From Klebsiella pneumoniae (lineage in GTDB: Bacteria > Myxococcota_A > UBA796 > GCA-2862545): DNA of 64,000 nucleotides. A program made the position numbers and the translations under genes. How positions within the stretch are numbered: the first letter of the stretch is position 1; each line of letters begins with the position of its first letter. The stretch spans positions 1 to 64,000 of the forward strand of contig CAMASI010000006.1 in assembly GCA_945861065.1 (NCBI GenBank), written 5' to 3'. Under the pieces are notes generated by a model that was not told the origin of the DNA, searched no databases, and was given only the letters and a program-made list of their open reading frames with translations. Below, in pieces: positions 7,842-16,893 of the stretch.

Positions 7842-9973
7842 TCACGCTGTGGGCCTTTCTGGGGCTGGCCGTCGCAGCACCCGCCAAGGTCGGCATGGTT
7901 GACCTGAACATCAGTCCCGGCGCCAAGGTGGCTGCCTTGCCGCCTGCGCGGCCGGACCGCCTGGACCTCGTCATCCGGCACAATTTGGAGTCGTTGAACG
8001 CTCAGTTCGAAGGGCTCCCCGTCGCATGGATTCGCGACGTCGATGTGCGCGGGGTGGGTGGAGGCACCTGGTTGATCTCGATTTGGTCCCGGGCCGCGCC
8101 CGACGTGCCTCGTTGGGAGGTTGCAGAGGGTCGACTGAGGTTGTGGACGGGTCCCCCGATTCGGACCGCGAAACAAACCGAATCCGTGCAAAACCTGGAA
8201 GGGCCTCGGACACCGGCCATCCCGCCGGCCCTCGCCGCACATCCGCTGTGGGGCGACGCGTGGCAATTCGCGATGGCGGCCGATCGTTGGCCATTGGTCC
8301 CTCCTGAGCGAGGCCGGCTTGCCGTTTCGGAGGACCTCCTGGCGGACCTCGCGACCCCTCCGAGTTGGACCGCCCTTTCCCACTACCGGTCGGCCCTTCG
8401 CAGGGCGTCCGACGGTCCAAGCCGAGCAGCGGCGTTGGGAAGGCTCGCCGAGGGCTACCTCGCGCTCGGGGCGCCACGGGAGGCTCGCTACTACCTAGGG
8501 GAATTGCTCGAGGTAGACCCCAGCCCGTCCGCGTTGCTTCGTGCGGCCGATGCCGACCTTCGTCTCGATCGTGTGGACGAAGCGCGTGCGTTGTGTGTGG
8601 CTGCTCGCGGTCACGGCCTGGACGCCAGCGCGTTGTCCTGCTTGGCGCGCATTGCGCTGAAGACGGGGACACCCGACCCCACCGCGATTGCCCGCGCATT
8701 GATCGATGTCGCAGAGGGACCGGTCCACAGGCTGCTCGCCGTCGAACTCTTGGTGGCGGACCACCGTTGGGCGGAAGCCACCCCCGTCCTCGAGAAGTTG
8801 GTCGCCGAAGAGGGCTGGCCGCTCATGTGGGCCCAACTGGGGGATGCCAAACTGGTGGCGGGAGACCGCGCGGGTGCCCGAGACGCTTGGCGCAAGGCGG
8901 CGCTAGACCGCGAACTTGCCCCCATCGTGTCGGTCCGACTTCGACTTGCGGCCCTGTTGGACGCGGGCCCGACCCAATGGGGCCGGGAACTGGCGTGGCT
9001 GCTCGAACGCGCCGAGCGACCGGGTCCAGAAGGTTTGGAGTCTCGTTACCTGATTGCGCAAATTGCTGAGCGATGGGGTGACGACGCAGTTGCCAGCGAC
9101 GCCCTGGCCCGCCTATGGGACGCAGACCCCGCCGTCGCGCTGCGAAGCGACGTCGCCGAACGGTTGATCTCCGCCTGTCGCGCTCGTAGCCAGACGTACC
9201 AGCGACTCGGGCGTAAAATCGACCAGATCTCGTTGTTACAAACGTGTTGGCGCCCCGATCTGGACCGGCTCGTGTCAAATCCCGGCTTCCTCCAGGATGT
9301 AGCAGACGCCAGCGCGGATTTGGGGTTGCTCGACCTCGCCCTGAACACCCAACAGCGGGCACTGACGGTATCGACCCGGCGCGGCGCTGATGACCCCCAG
9401 GCTCTGCTCCGCCTCGCGACGCTGTACCGCCTGACAGGCCGCCCCAAGGAGGCACTCGACACTCTGGTGTGGGTCGAACGGCTGGGGAAAGGACCTGAAA
9501 TCGCCGACGGCGTGTGGACTGAACGCGCCGCCGCTGCTGTTGCGCTCGGCGACATCGACGGCGCTATCGGCTTCTTGCACCGTGTACGGCCTACAGGGGC
9601 CGCCGGGCCAGCTGCACGGGCCACCGAAGCTGTGGTGTTGGCCCGATCGGATCGATGCGAAAAGAGCGTGCCACTGTTGCGCGGCCTGTTGGAGAAGCCG
9701 GGCGGCCTGGACCCGACGACCCTTGACGAGTTGCGCGTGACACTGGCGCGCTGTCGTTTGCGGGCGGGCGATGCGGCGGAGGCGCGTGCGATCGCGGCGA
9801 CCGTGGACCCGACCGGGGCCGGGGCCGACGAAGCGACGTGGATCGACGGGGCTGCGGCGGGCGTGACCCCTGCCGGCAAACTCCCCGAGATTCCTTTGTG
9901 GCGCAAAGTGGCCGAAGCCACGACGTCGCTGGAGACGTGGCTCGCGGAAACCCGGAAGACACTCGGGAAGTAG
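7838..9973 (+). CDS. Exported TPR-repeat protein
   Basis: The protein has 711 residues starting at a GTG that overlaps the previous stop. A short signal peptide (LWAFLGLAVAAPAK) precedes about 150 residues of a beta-rich segment and then a long all-helical region with the spacing of tetratricopeptide repeats (e.g. ALGRLAEGYLALGAPREARY, LEVDPSPSALLRAADADLRL, LLRLATLYRLTGRPKEALDT). Such periplasmic TPR proteins act as scaffolds for envelope assembly or secretion. No catalytic motif was found. Together with the small barrel-like gene upstream it may form an envelope complex; that is inference. Confidence 0.65.
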   Translation: MITLWAFLGLAVAAPAKVGMVDLNISPGAKVAALPPARPDRLDLVIRHNLESLNAQFEGLPVAWIRDVDVRGVGGGTWLISIWSRAAPDVPRWEVAEGRLRLWTGPPIRTAKQTESVQNLEGPRTPAIPPALAAHPLWGDAWQFAMAADRWPLVPPERGRLAVSEDLLADLATPPSWTALSHYRSALRRASDGPSRAAALGRLAEGYLALGAPREARYYLGELLEVDPSPSALLRAADADLRLDRVDEARALCVAARGHGLDASALSCLARIALKTGTPDPTAIARALIDVAEGPVHRLLAVELLVADHRWAEATPVLEKLVAEEGWPLMWAQLGDAKLVAGDRAGARDAWRKAALDRELAPIVSVRLRLAALLDAGPTQWGRELAWLLERAERPGPEGLESRYLIAQIAERWGDDAVASDALARLWDADPAVALRSDVAERLISACRARSQTYQRLGRKIDQISLLQTCWRPDLDRLVSNPGFLQDVADASADLGLLDLALNTQQRALTVSTRRGADDPQALLRLATLYRLTGRPKEALDTLVWVERLGKGPEIADGVWTERAAAAVALGDIDGAIGFLHRVRPTGAAGPAARATEAVVLARSDRCEKSVPLLRGLLEKPGGLDPTTLDELRVTLARCRLRAGDAAEARAIAATVDPTGAGADEATWIDGAAAGVTPAGKLPEIPLWRKVAEATTSLETWLAETRKTLGK

Positions 9974-10013
9974 GGCCATTGGCGTGACCCGTCACACTGG
10001 CGTATTCGTGTCC

Positions 10014-11414
10014 ATGTGGACACTCTTGGTGGTGCGGAACAGCCTTGCTGCGACCCAAATCGTAGCCGAAGTTGCGACGTTGGAAGCAGCGATGTCAGAT
10101 GCGGTAGCGGGCGACGTCATCCTGATCGCCGACGGAACATACCGAATTGAAAGCGGCCTGCGCGCGACCGCGGCAGGAACGGCGCTCGCGCCGATTGTGC
10201 TCGCCGCGCAGCATCCCGGCGCCGTCTTGATCGAGTCCGATACCGTCGAGGCCATCAAAATCAGCGGACCCTATTGGCAGGTGCTGGACCTCACGATCCG
10301 CGGCGTGTGCGCAGACCACAATGCCTGCGAGCACGCTTTGCACATTGTTGGGGCCGCCGACGGCACGCTCGTGCGCGGAAATACGTTCGTCGATTTCAAC
10401 GCGCAGATCAAGGGGAACGGCGAAGACTACGGTGCGGGGTTCGAGTGGCCTGACGACGTCGTCGTCGAAGGAAATGTGTTCTACGACGAAGGCCCCCGTC
10501 AAACGGCAAACCCGGTCACGAAAATCGACGTAGTCGGTGGTCAACGGTGGCGGGTTGAAGCCAACGAGATTCGTGACTTCGAAAAGGGGCAAGGCGACAC
10601 CATCAGCTACGGCGCTTTCTTCAAGGGCCATAGCAAAGACGGTGTGTTCGAGCGCAACCTCGTCGTCTGCACCAGTCGAAATGAAGCAGGCGTACGGATT
10701 GGACTTTCCTTGGGAGGCGGTGGTACGTCTCCCGATTCGATTTGCGAAGACGGAACCTGCACGCCTGAACACGAACGCGGCACGATTCGCAACAACCTCA
10801 TCGTGCATTGTAGTGATGTCGGTGTTTACCTCAACGAGGCGTTTGATTCCCGCATCGATCACAACACACTCTTCGACACGACTGGGGTGGACGTTCGATT
10901 TCCTGAGAGTTCAGCGTTTATCGACGCCAACCTCGTGGACAGCAACATTCGTGAACGCGACGGCGGCGTTTTCACCGAAGGATTCAACCTCGCGAACGTG
11001 GGTACCGACCTGTTGCGAACTTGGTTTGTAGACCCAGACGGGCTGGATTTTGGCCTGGTCGTGGGCGCGGGCTTTGTCGACGCTGGCAGCGCAGAGGACC
11101 CCGTCACCGATGACTTTTGCGGCGCCTTACGAGACGACGCGCCGGATCTGGGGGCATTGGAATACACGACCGATATGCCGTGCGCGACCGATCATGCGTT
11201 TCCTGGCACTGTCGGGGAATCGACCTCGGGTGCGCCCACGGACACGGCCGGCCCCACATCTGGAACCGGAGGGTCGAACGCTTCGTCTCCCGCTGGCTGC
11301 GGTTGCGCAACTGGACCGGCGCGCTCCCTCCTCGTGGGGTTCGGGGGGATCTTGTGGGGTCTGCGGCTACGCAGGGCACCTCACACACGCCCTTTCAGGT
11401 TGCGCAACCGTTGA
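10014..11414 (+). CDS. Secreted right-handed parallel beta-helix protein with MYXO-CTERM-like anchor
   Basis: ATG 10014 opens the same MWTLL leader seen in other exported proteins here; GTG 9984 is an alternative giving ten extra residues. The product (466 residues) has the N-terminal ADGTYRIESGLRATAAGTAL and IVLAAQHPGAVLIE elements of chondroitinase-B/PL6-like beta-helices, then repeated turns with N-x-[FL]-x-D patterns (GNTFVDFNAQIKGNGEDYGA, RIDHNTLFDTTG). It could bind or cleave acidic polysaccharide; lyase residues cannot be assigned by eye. After a Ser/Gly/Thr linker it ends with GCGC, a hydrophobic helix and an Arg-rich tail. Its 3' end overlaps the convergent channel gene by 34 bases. 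Confidence 0.7.
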   Translation: MWTLLVVRNSLAATQIVAEVATLEAAMSDAVAGDVILIADGTYRIESGLRATAAGTALAPIVLAAQHPGAVLIESDTVEAIKISGPYWQVLDLTIRGVCADHNACEHALHIVGAADGTLVRGNTFVDFNAQIKGNGEDYGAGFEWPDDVVVEGNVFYDEGPRQTANPVTKIDVVGGQRWRVEANEIRDFEKGQGDTISYGAFFKGHSKDGVFERNLVVCTSRNEAGVRIGLSLGGGGTSPDSICEDGTCTPEHERGTIRNNLIVHCSDVGVYLNEAFDSRIDHNTLFDTTGVDVRFPESSAFIDANLVDSNIRERDGGVFTEGFNLANVGTDLLRTWFVDPDGLDFGLVVGAGFVDAGSAEDPVTDDFCGALRDDAPDLGALEYTTDMPCATDHAFPGTVGESTSGAPTDTAGPTSGTGGSNASSPAGCGCATGPARSLLVGFGGILWGLRLRRAPHTRPFRLRNR

Positions 11415-12229
11415 GCGAGCGCATCGAGTTGGCGCTCCACCTCATCGATTTCAACCCCCACGGTTCGACCCTCGTCGTCGGCCGCCCGGGCAGCATCCTC
11501 CTCCTTCGCTTCTTCCATGCCAGCCAGAATGACGCCGATGAACAGGTTCAGCATGACCATCGCGCCGATCAGCACGAAGCTCGTGAAGTACAACACTGCG
11601 GCGACCGGTTGGGGGGTGTCCACGCAGGTGGAAACGTCGTCGTACCCGAATGAACCGCAGCCGAACAGGTTGATGTACAAGAGGTCCGTCCAAGCATCCC
11701 CCGTCACCACGCGAAACAGCGACAACATGGCGATGGGCAGATGGCCAAAGTGCACCGGGTCGTTGGCGCCGAACATGAAGACACCGGCGACGCCGTACAC
11801 GTAAAACAACAAGGCCAACAACACCGCAACCCAGCCCATCGACGGCAAGCTTGACAGCAAGGCGCCTACGAGCACCTGCAACCGTGGAATGGCGCGCACC
11901 AAGCGCAACACGCGTAAGAGGCGCACCAGCCGCAACACGGCCACGTAGCCGGCGTCAATCGGCAAGAACGCCACCGTGACGATGGTGAAATCGAAGACGT
12001 TCCACGGGTCGCGAAAGTACGACGTTCGCCAAGCGACGAGTTTTAGGCTCGCCTCCACAGCGAAGAGCCAAAGCACGACGGAGTCGATGGCATTGAGGGC
12101 CCTTCCGATGCGCTCAACAATTGCAGGCTCCGTTTCAAGGCCGACAATTGCGCCAGCGACCACAATCGCGCCGGTAATCAGGCGTGAAAACCACGTCGAT
12201 TCCACCCACGAAACAACGCGCTGCCTCAC
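11381..12229 (-). CDS. Bacterial voltage-gated cation channel (NaChBac-like, six TM) with unusual filter
   Basis: This 282-residue single-domain channel has S1-S6. S4 at about 97-113 carries Arg100, 103, 106, 109 and 112 at every third position, the voltage-sensor pattern. A pore helix (HLPIAMLSLFRVV) leads to a filter TGDAW at 176-180, where BacNav channels have TLESW, and S6 lies at about 210-236. Cys191 and Cys202 flank the turret between filter and S6 and could form a disulfide. The C-terminus (VEIDEVERQLDALAQRLRNL) is a short coiled coil, as in tetrameric BacNav. Ion selectivity is not predictable from this filter; Na+ or Ca2+ is possible. Confidence 0.85.
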   Translation of the reverse strand: MRQRVVSWVESTWFSRLITGAIVVAGAIVGLETEPAIVERIGRALNAIDSVVLWLFAVEASLKLVAWRTSYFRDPWNVFDFTIVTVAFLPIDAGYVAVLRLVRLLRVLRLVRAIPRLQVLVGALLSSLPSMGWVAVLLALLFYVYGVAGVFMFGANDPVHFGHLPIAMLSLFRVVTGDAWTDLLYINLFGCGSFGYDDVSTCVDTPQPVAAVLYFTSFVLIGAMVMLNLFIGVILAGMEEAKEEDAARAADDEGRTVGVEIDEVERQLDALAQRLRNLKGRV

Positions 12230-12315
12230 GAACCCTCCGCGTCGGCGCGCCTATGTCGAGCGCGTGCCTCCGGACACCGTTAGCCGCGCCTTTCCACGAA
12301 ACCCCGAGGAGTGCC

Positions 12316-12987
12316 ATGAGGCTCGTGTTCTGGACCGCAGCGTGTTTCGTTGCCCTCTCGCTGACGCCTGCGCCTGCCTTCGCCCAGAACCCGCCCGAGG
12401 GCGCGCCCTCCGCCGAGGTCGCTGCCGAAGCAGCACCAGATGCGATTGCTGAACCTCCGGCCGAACCGGTTGCGGAAGGGGTCGTCGAGCCCGTCACTGA
12501 CGGAGTCGCAGAACCCGTCCCAGAAGAGGAGGCCGCGCCTGAAGAAGAGGCCGAAGTGGTCGAGGCGCCTTCGGCGTTCACGTTCGGGCTCATCACCTCC
12601 CTCTTTGCGCTCAGCTTAGGCGGAATCTCCGCGGTGCTCGGCATCTGGGTCGATCGCGACAAGAGCCGGCCGATGACGTTTGCGCTGGCGATGTCAGTGC
12701 TCATCTCCTCCGCGGTTTGCGTCGGGATGTTCCAGGGTGTTCTCGACAGCCGCGACGCGATTGCCGCCAAGGCAGACCTGAGTCGAATGCTCGATATGGT
12801 GAACGAGATCGCGTTCGCGTCGGGCGACCCCGCCCTTGCCGCGTTGGTAGCGGAAGAAGGCGGAACGGCGATCGAAATTCCGCCCGCACCGCCCGCACCG
12901 CCGCCCGAGCCTGAACCCGTAGAAGACGCCGTAGAAGACGCCGCAGAAGGCGCCGTCGTACCCGAACCCACCCCCACCGAACGCTGA
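12316..12987 (+). CDS. Exported membrane protein with acidic/proline-rich linkers, paralogue of the next gene
   Basis: ATG 12316 follows GAGGAG and gives a signal peptide (LVFWTAACFVALSLTPAPAF). The 223-residue product then has a Pro/Glu/Ala-rich linker, one hydrophobic segment with the motif GISAVLGIWVDRDKSRP, a second hydrophobic segment (FALAMSVLISSAVCVGMFQG), a helical stretch (LSRMLDMVNEIAFASGDPAL) and a second Pro/Glu/Val-rich tail. The core aligns by eye with the following gene (AGVLGVWMERDRTAP), so the two look like a tandem duplication. Function unknown; the topology suggests a small MotA/ExbB-like or scaffold membrane protein, but no family is claimed. Confidence 0.65.
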   Translation: MRLVFWTAACFVALSLTPAPAFAQNPPEGAPSAEVAAEAAPDAIAEPPAEPVAEGVVEPVTDGVAEPVPEEEAAPEEEAEVVEAPSAFTFGLITSLFALSLGGISAVLGIWVDRDKSRPMTFALAMSVLISSAVCVGMFQGVLDSRDAIAAKADLSRMLDMVNEIAFASGDPALAALVAEEGGTAIEIPPAPPAPPPEPEPVEDAVEDAAEGAVVPEPTPTER

Positions 12988-12999
12988 GCGGGAGCGAAT

Positions 13000-13797
13000 A
13001 TGGACATCGGACTTCTTGCTTCGTTCGCTGGAATCCTCGTCGCAGGCCTCGCCGGCGTGCTCGGGGTTTGGATGGAACGCGACCGAACCGCACCCTCTGG
13101 GTGCGCGATCGTGTTCTCCTTGCTCATCCTGTTTGCGATGGGCGTCGAGACGCTGCACGCGGTCAAACAGGCGGCCGAAGACGCGATGACAGAAAACGCC
13201 ATGGCGCGGGTTCTTGAACGGCTTTCTGAATTGGCCGAGAGTGGCGACAATCCCGCTCTCACGCAGTTCGTGGGTGCAGAACTGGCGGCGGCAGCGCGCA
13301 GCAATCCGGACGTGGTGAAGAAACTCGAGAAGAAGGTTGCGGCCAAAGGCGGCGACCCTGCCGCAATCCGTAAGAAAGCCGCCGCGGCCGCGCGCGCTTC
13401 CGCCGGGCTCCCCTCGCGCCCGCCTGCAGCGTTGGCGGCCGCTAGAGCAGCGGGGAATGCCAAAGCGGGCAAAGCAGGCGCCAAGGCGCCCGTCGGAACC
13501 AAGGCGCGTACGGGCAAAGCGCCTGAGGGGAAGGCGCCGGAAGGGAAAGTCGGGAAGGCGGCAGGCGCGGTCGAAGGAAAAGTCGGAAAGGCAGAACTAG
13601 GTGCCAAAGAGGGCAAAGCCGAAATCGAAGGCGCGGCAGCAAAAGTGGGCAAAGCCGCCGAGGCGGCCAAGGAGGGCAAAGCGAAGGCGCAAGAAGTCAT
13701 CGCCGACCCGGTCAAAGCCGCGAAAGCCGCAGACCCGACCAAAGTGGTTCCGCCGAAGGTGGACCCGACCAAAGTCAAGGTTCCGGGCCTGAAGTAA
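13000..13797 (+). CDS. Membrane protein with long Lys/Ala/Gly-rich tail, paralogue of the previous gene
   Basis: This 265-residue protein starts 12 bases after its paralogue. It has two N-terminal hydrophobic segments around LAGVLGVWMERDRTAPSG, a helical region (ARVLERLSELAESGDNPALT) similar to its neighbour, and then about 120 residues of low complexity rich in GKA, EGK and KAA repeats, strongly basic with scattered acids. Such tails resemble histone-H1-like or nucleic-acid/polyanion-binding regions. The pairing of an acidic-tailed and a basic-tailed version of one membrane core suggests the two interact through their tails; this is inference. Confidence 0.65.
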   Translation: MDIGLLASFAGILVAGLAGVLGVWMERDRTAPSGCAIVFSLLILFAMGVETLHAVKQAAEDAMTENAMARVLERLSELAESGDNPALTQFVGAELAAAARSNPDVVKKLEKKVAAKGGDPAAIRKKAAAAARASAGLPSRPPAALAAARAAGNAKAGKAGAKAPVGTKARTGKAPEGKAPEGKVGKAAGAVEGKVGKAELGAKEGKAEIEGAAAKVGKAAEAAKEGKAKAQEVIADPVKAAKAADPTKVVPPKVDPTKVKVPGLK

Positions 13798-13814
13798 GGG
13801 CCCGCGGCCGGCCT

Positions 13815-14810
13815 CTACCCGCCCACCGACGTCATCACCCCCTCGAAGTCCACCTCGCCGAGATGCGCGCGGTGGCCTGCCACTTTGGCCCACAACCGGG
13901 CGCGCAGTGTCGTCTCCAACTCGGCGTCCGTCACGCCGCTGCGAATCACGTCGCGCAGCGACGGCAGCGCTTCTTTCGACAAACACGTGCGCAAATGGCC
14001 ATCGGCTTGCAATCGTAAGCGATTGCACGCTTCGCAAAAATGTTCGGTCATCGGCGAAATGAAGCCGACGATTTGGCCGGTCTCCTGCAGACGGTAGTTT
14101 CTCGACGGTCCGCCGCCTTGTCCATCCATCGTTGGCACTAACGTGTAGCGCTGTGCAAGGTCAGCCCGAAGCTGGCTCACAGGCACATGGTGCCGAATGC
14201 GGTCATTGCCGTCAAATGGCATATATTCGATGAAACGCACCACAATATCGTTCGGTCGGTCCGAGAAATGTTCGATCAGTTTCGGAATCTGGTCCTCGTT
14301 CACACCCCGCATCACCACACAATTCAGCTTTACGGGTCTGATACCCGTTTGTAGGGCGGCGTCGATGGCGGCAAGCACCTTAGCCACATCGCCACCCCGT
14401 GTCATCGCCGTGAACTGAGCGGGTTCGAGCGCATCGATCGATACGTTCAGCCGTCTCAGTCCTGCTGCTGCGAAGTTGCCCGCCATAGGCGCAAACAAAT
14501 GCCCGTTGGTGGTCATGGCGAGGTCCACCAGCCCGGGCAGCGCAGACAGCCTTGCCACGAGGTCCACAAGCCCCTTCCGGACCGTAGGCTCGCCTCCCGT
14601 CAGCCGAATTCGTTGAACGCCGTTGCGAACGAACACGGCAGCGACTCGCTCGATTTCTTCAAACGTGAGCAGGTGGTCTCGCGGCAGCCATTTGAGGCCC
14701 TGTTCGGGCATGCAGTACACACACCTGTAGTTGCAGCGGTCGGTGACGGAGACACGCAAGTACGTGTGGGTCCGGCCGAATCGGTCAAGCAGCGCACCAC
14801 GCGTCGGCAT
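13815..14810 (-). CDS. moaA: GTP 3',8-cyclase, molybdenum cofactor biosynthesis
   Basis: MoaA (331 residues; E. coli has 329) is a radical-SAM enzyme that starts molybdopterin synthesis by rearranging GTP. The N-terminal cluster CNYRCVYC gives Cys26, 30 and 33; the C-terminal cluster site is Cys259, 262 and 276 (CEACNRLRLQ ... LRTC). RLTGGEPTVRKGL is the SAM-binding GGEP motif, and the protein ends in the conserved Gly-Gly. ATG 14810 gives the family length; a longer frame upstream has no homology. It lies 29 bases downstream of mrp. Confidence 0.95.
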   Translation of the reverse strand: MPTRGALLDRFGRTHTYLRVSVTDRCNYRCVYCMPEQGLKWLPRDHLLTFEEIERVAAVFVRNGVQRIRLTGGEPTVRKGLVDLVARLSALPGLVDLAMTTNGHLFAPMAGNFAAAGLRRLNVSIDALEPAQFTAMTRGGDVAKVLAAIDAALQTGIRPVKLNCVVMRGVNEDQIPKLIEHFSDRPNDIVVRFIEYMPFDGNDRIRHHVPVSQLRADLAQRYTLVPTMDGQGGGPSRNYRLQETGQIVGFISPMTEHFCEACNRLRLQADGHLRTCLSKEALPSLRDVIRSGVTDAELETTLRARLWAKVAGHRAHLGEVDFEGVMTSVGG

Positions 14811-14839
14811 GGCGAGGCCAGGCGTCGGTTCTGGCAGGC

Positions 14840-15955
14840 TCAACGGAGGCCCAACCGCGTAGCGACGAGGTTCGCAAGCGCCTCGAAGGCCTTGGCCGTG
14901 TCGTCCGTCCCTAGCGCAGGGGGGCGCCCTTCGTCGGAGCCCTGGCGAATCGCGCTGCGCAAGGGGAAACGCGCCACGACTTCGGTTCCGTACTCCGCTG
15001 CGACACGATCCGGTCCGCCCGTGCCGAATACGAAGTCGCGGGTGCCATCGGGGAGTTCGTACCAAGCCATGTTTTCGACGACACCGAGCAGGGGGACGTC
15101 GAGCTTACGAAACATGGTGATGCCGCGGACGACGTCGGCCAACGCCACCTCCTGCGGCGTGGTGACCAACAACGCGCCGTCGAGGTCCACGGCTTGAATG
15201 AGCGTCAACTGGGCGTCTCCGGTTCCAGGAGGGAGGTCGATCACCAGCACATCGAGCCCGCTCCAATCAGCGTCCTGGAGCAACTGACGCACCGCGCCCA
15301 TGACCATGGGGCCGCGCCAAATCATGGCCTCCGTGGCTTCCACCAACATCCCCATCGACAAACACTGCACGCCGTACGCGACGAGCGGGATGATTCGTTT
15401 CCGCTCCGCATCCGCCATCGGGCGCCCTGTGGTTCCCATGAGAATGGGCACGCTGGGCCCATACACGTCCGCGTCCATCAACCCGGTGGGATGACCCAAT
15501 CGGGTCAGCGCGACGGCGAGGTTGGCCGCCACGGTGGACTTCCCTACGCCTCCCTTGCCCGACGCCACGGCGATGACTTTCTTGACACCCTCCACAGGCT
15601 TTTTCGCGATGGGGCCCCCGTGCGGAGCCACGCCAGCGCCAGTCATCCCAGGCACCCGATCTTTCGGCGGGTGCGCATGCGCATGTGGCTGCGCGTGGGC
15701 CGGTGTCGAACCGGAATCCAGCGCCATCAACCGACCCGCGAAACCAAGTCCACGCAGGTTCTGTTCCAACGCCGCCCGAATCGCCTTTCGGTCGTCGGGT
15801 GAGTGCCCAGCCTGCCACACGAGGTCGAGTTGCAGGTCATCGCCGCGCATGCGCACATTTTGCACCATGCCCGCAAGCCACACACTCCGTCCCGTGATCG
15901 GATCACGCACCCGGGTGGCAGCAGGCTGAACGTTTGCCGTAGCGTCGTCCGACAT
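14840..15955 (-). CDS. mrp: Mrp/ApbC-family iron-sulfur carrier P-loop ATPase
   Basis: The protein (371 residues) has an N-terminal MIP18/DUF59-like domain (to about residue 80), a His/Pro-rich linker (HAQPHAHAHPP at about 87-97) and the Mrp ATPase domain with the deviant Walker A GKGGVGKS at 133-140, DADVYGPSVPILMG and LVIDLPPGTGD. Mrp proteins carry or insert Fe-S clusters. The usual C-terminal CxxC after ENM is missing (VVENMAWYELPDGTRDF). That pair normally bridges the cluster between two subunits. Being next to moaA, which needs two 4Fe-4S clusters, it may mature MoaA or other Mo enzymes. Confidence 0.88.
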   Translation of the reverse strand: MSDDATANVQPAATRVRDPITGRSVWLAGMVQNVRMRGDDLQLDLVWQAGHSPDDRKAIRAALEQNLRGLGFAGRLMALDSGSTPAHAQPHAHAHPPKDRVPGMTGAGVAPHGGPIAKKPVEGVKKVIAVASGKGGVGKSTVAANLAVALTRLGHPTGLMDADVYGPSVPILMGTTGRPMADAERKRIIPLVAYGVQCLSMGMLVEATEAMIWRGPMVMGAVRQLLQDADWSGLDVLVIDLPPGTGDAQLTLIQAVDLDGALLVTTPQEVALADVVRGITMFRKLDVPLLGVVENMAWYELPDGTRDFVFGTGGPDRVAAEYGTEVVARFPLRSAIRQGSDEGRPPALGTDDTAKAFEALANLVATRLGLR

Positions 15956-16054
15956 CGAGATCCTTTCCCCTGGGAAGGGCCCCTATCGTCAAGCGGCCCG
16001 CGCCGGGGACGCCGAGGGGTTGCAAGTTCGGCCGGAGCGGCTAGCCGCCGAGGC

Positions 16055-16891
16055 ATGACGACCGTGTTTCTCGCTGTGCTCCCGGCATTCGGCGGCCAGG
16101 AGGTCCTTCTCTCGAGCATGGCCGAACATGAGGGACAGGCTGTTCTTGACCCGGCGCTCCTCGGCGAGTCCTACCGGCAGCTCGTCAAAGAACTCGGTGC
16201 CATGGTCTCCAACAAAGCCACGATGCCCGCGTTCACGACCGGCGTGTACGGATTCGAGCTGGACGTAGGCACGTGGTTTGTTCTCAACGACGCACGAACC
16301 CGCACGGAAGACATTTCTCCGTGGGCCCGGGTCGACGCCGACGAGATCGCCGAGCCCTACACCATCGTTCCCGTCGTGTCGGTGCGCAAGGGCCTACCGC
16401 TTTCCACCGAGCTCGAAGCGCATGTCGGGTGGATGGCGGACACCTCCACGGGCTTGGTCGGCGCGCAAGGCCGCGTGGCCATCCTCGAAGGTTTTCGACC
16501 GCTGCCCGAACTCACGGCCCATGCAGGCTACTCCGGCATGATCGGCAACGATGAGCTGGAAGTCAGCGTCTTCGATTTGGGAATTCAGATCGGAACCACC
16601 CTACGAAGTGGCAGTGTACAGGGCGTAAATACGGGCCTCTTCAGCCCATGGTTCGACGTCTCTTCCCTGCGGGTTTCCGCCGCGCCGATCCTGGACGTGG
16701 AAGTGGCCGACGACATCGGGGCCGTGCCGTTCGGTGGAAGCAAGACGGCGGACCACGAGTCCGCGCTGGTGCTCCCACAACTTGGCGCCGGGTTCCAAGC
16801 GACGTCGCGGGATGTGCACGTACGCATGGGCCTGACGTGGGTACCTGCGGCCATTCCGACACTTTCCGCGGGCATCGGGTTCACCCTCTAG
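16055..16891 (+). CDS. Predicted exported outer-membrane protein
   Basis: ATG 16055 (GAGG upstream) gives 278 residues with a short signal-like start (TTVFLAVLPAFGG). The body shows alternating beta-strand composition with many short amphipathic strands (LSTELEAHVGWMADTSTGLV; FDLGIQIGTTLRSGS; DVHVRMGLTWVPAAIP) and ends IGFTL, a typical barrel C-terminus with a hydrophobic/aromatic end. No named family is recognised. The next gene starts two bases after its stop, so they probably form one unit. Confidence 0.55.
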   Translation: MTTVFLAVLPAFGGQEVLLSSMAEHEGQAVLDPALLGESYRQLVKELGAMVSNKATMPAFTTGVYGFELDVGTWFVLNDARTRTEDISPWARVDADEIAEPYTIVPVVSVRKGLPLSTELEAHVGWMADTSTGLVGAQGRVAILEGFRPLPELTAHAGYSGMIGNDELEVSVFDLGIQIGTTLRSGSVQGVNTGLFSPWFDVSSLRVSAAPILDVEVADDIGAVPFGGSKTADHESALVLPQLGAGFQATSRDVHVRMGLTWVPAAIPTLSAGIGFTL

Positions 16892-16893
16892 CA

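Noticed and set aside
12135-13778. 547-residue open frame antisense to the two membrane protein genes
   Set aside because: It is rich in Ala/Ser/Pro and mirrors the repeats of the sense genes; the sense strand has signal peptide, ribosome binding sites and a consistent paralogy.
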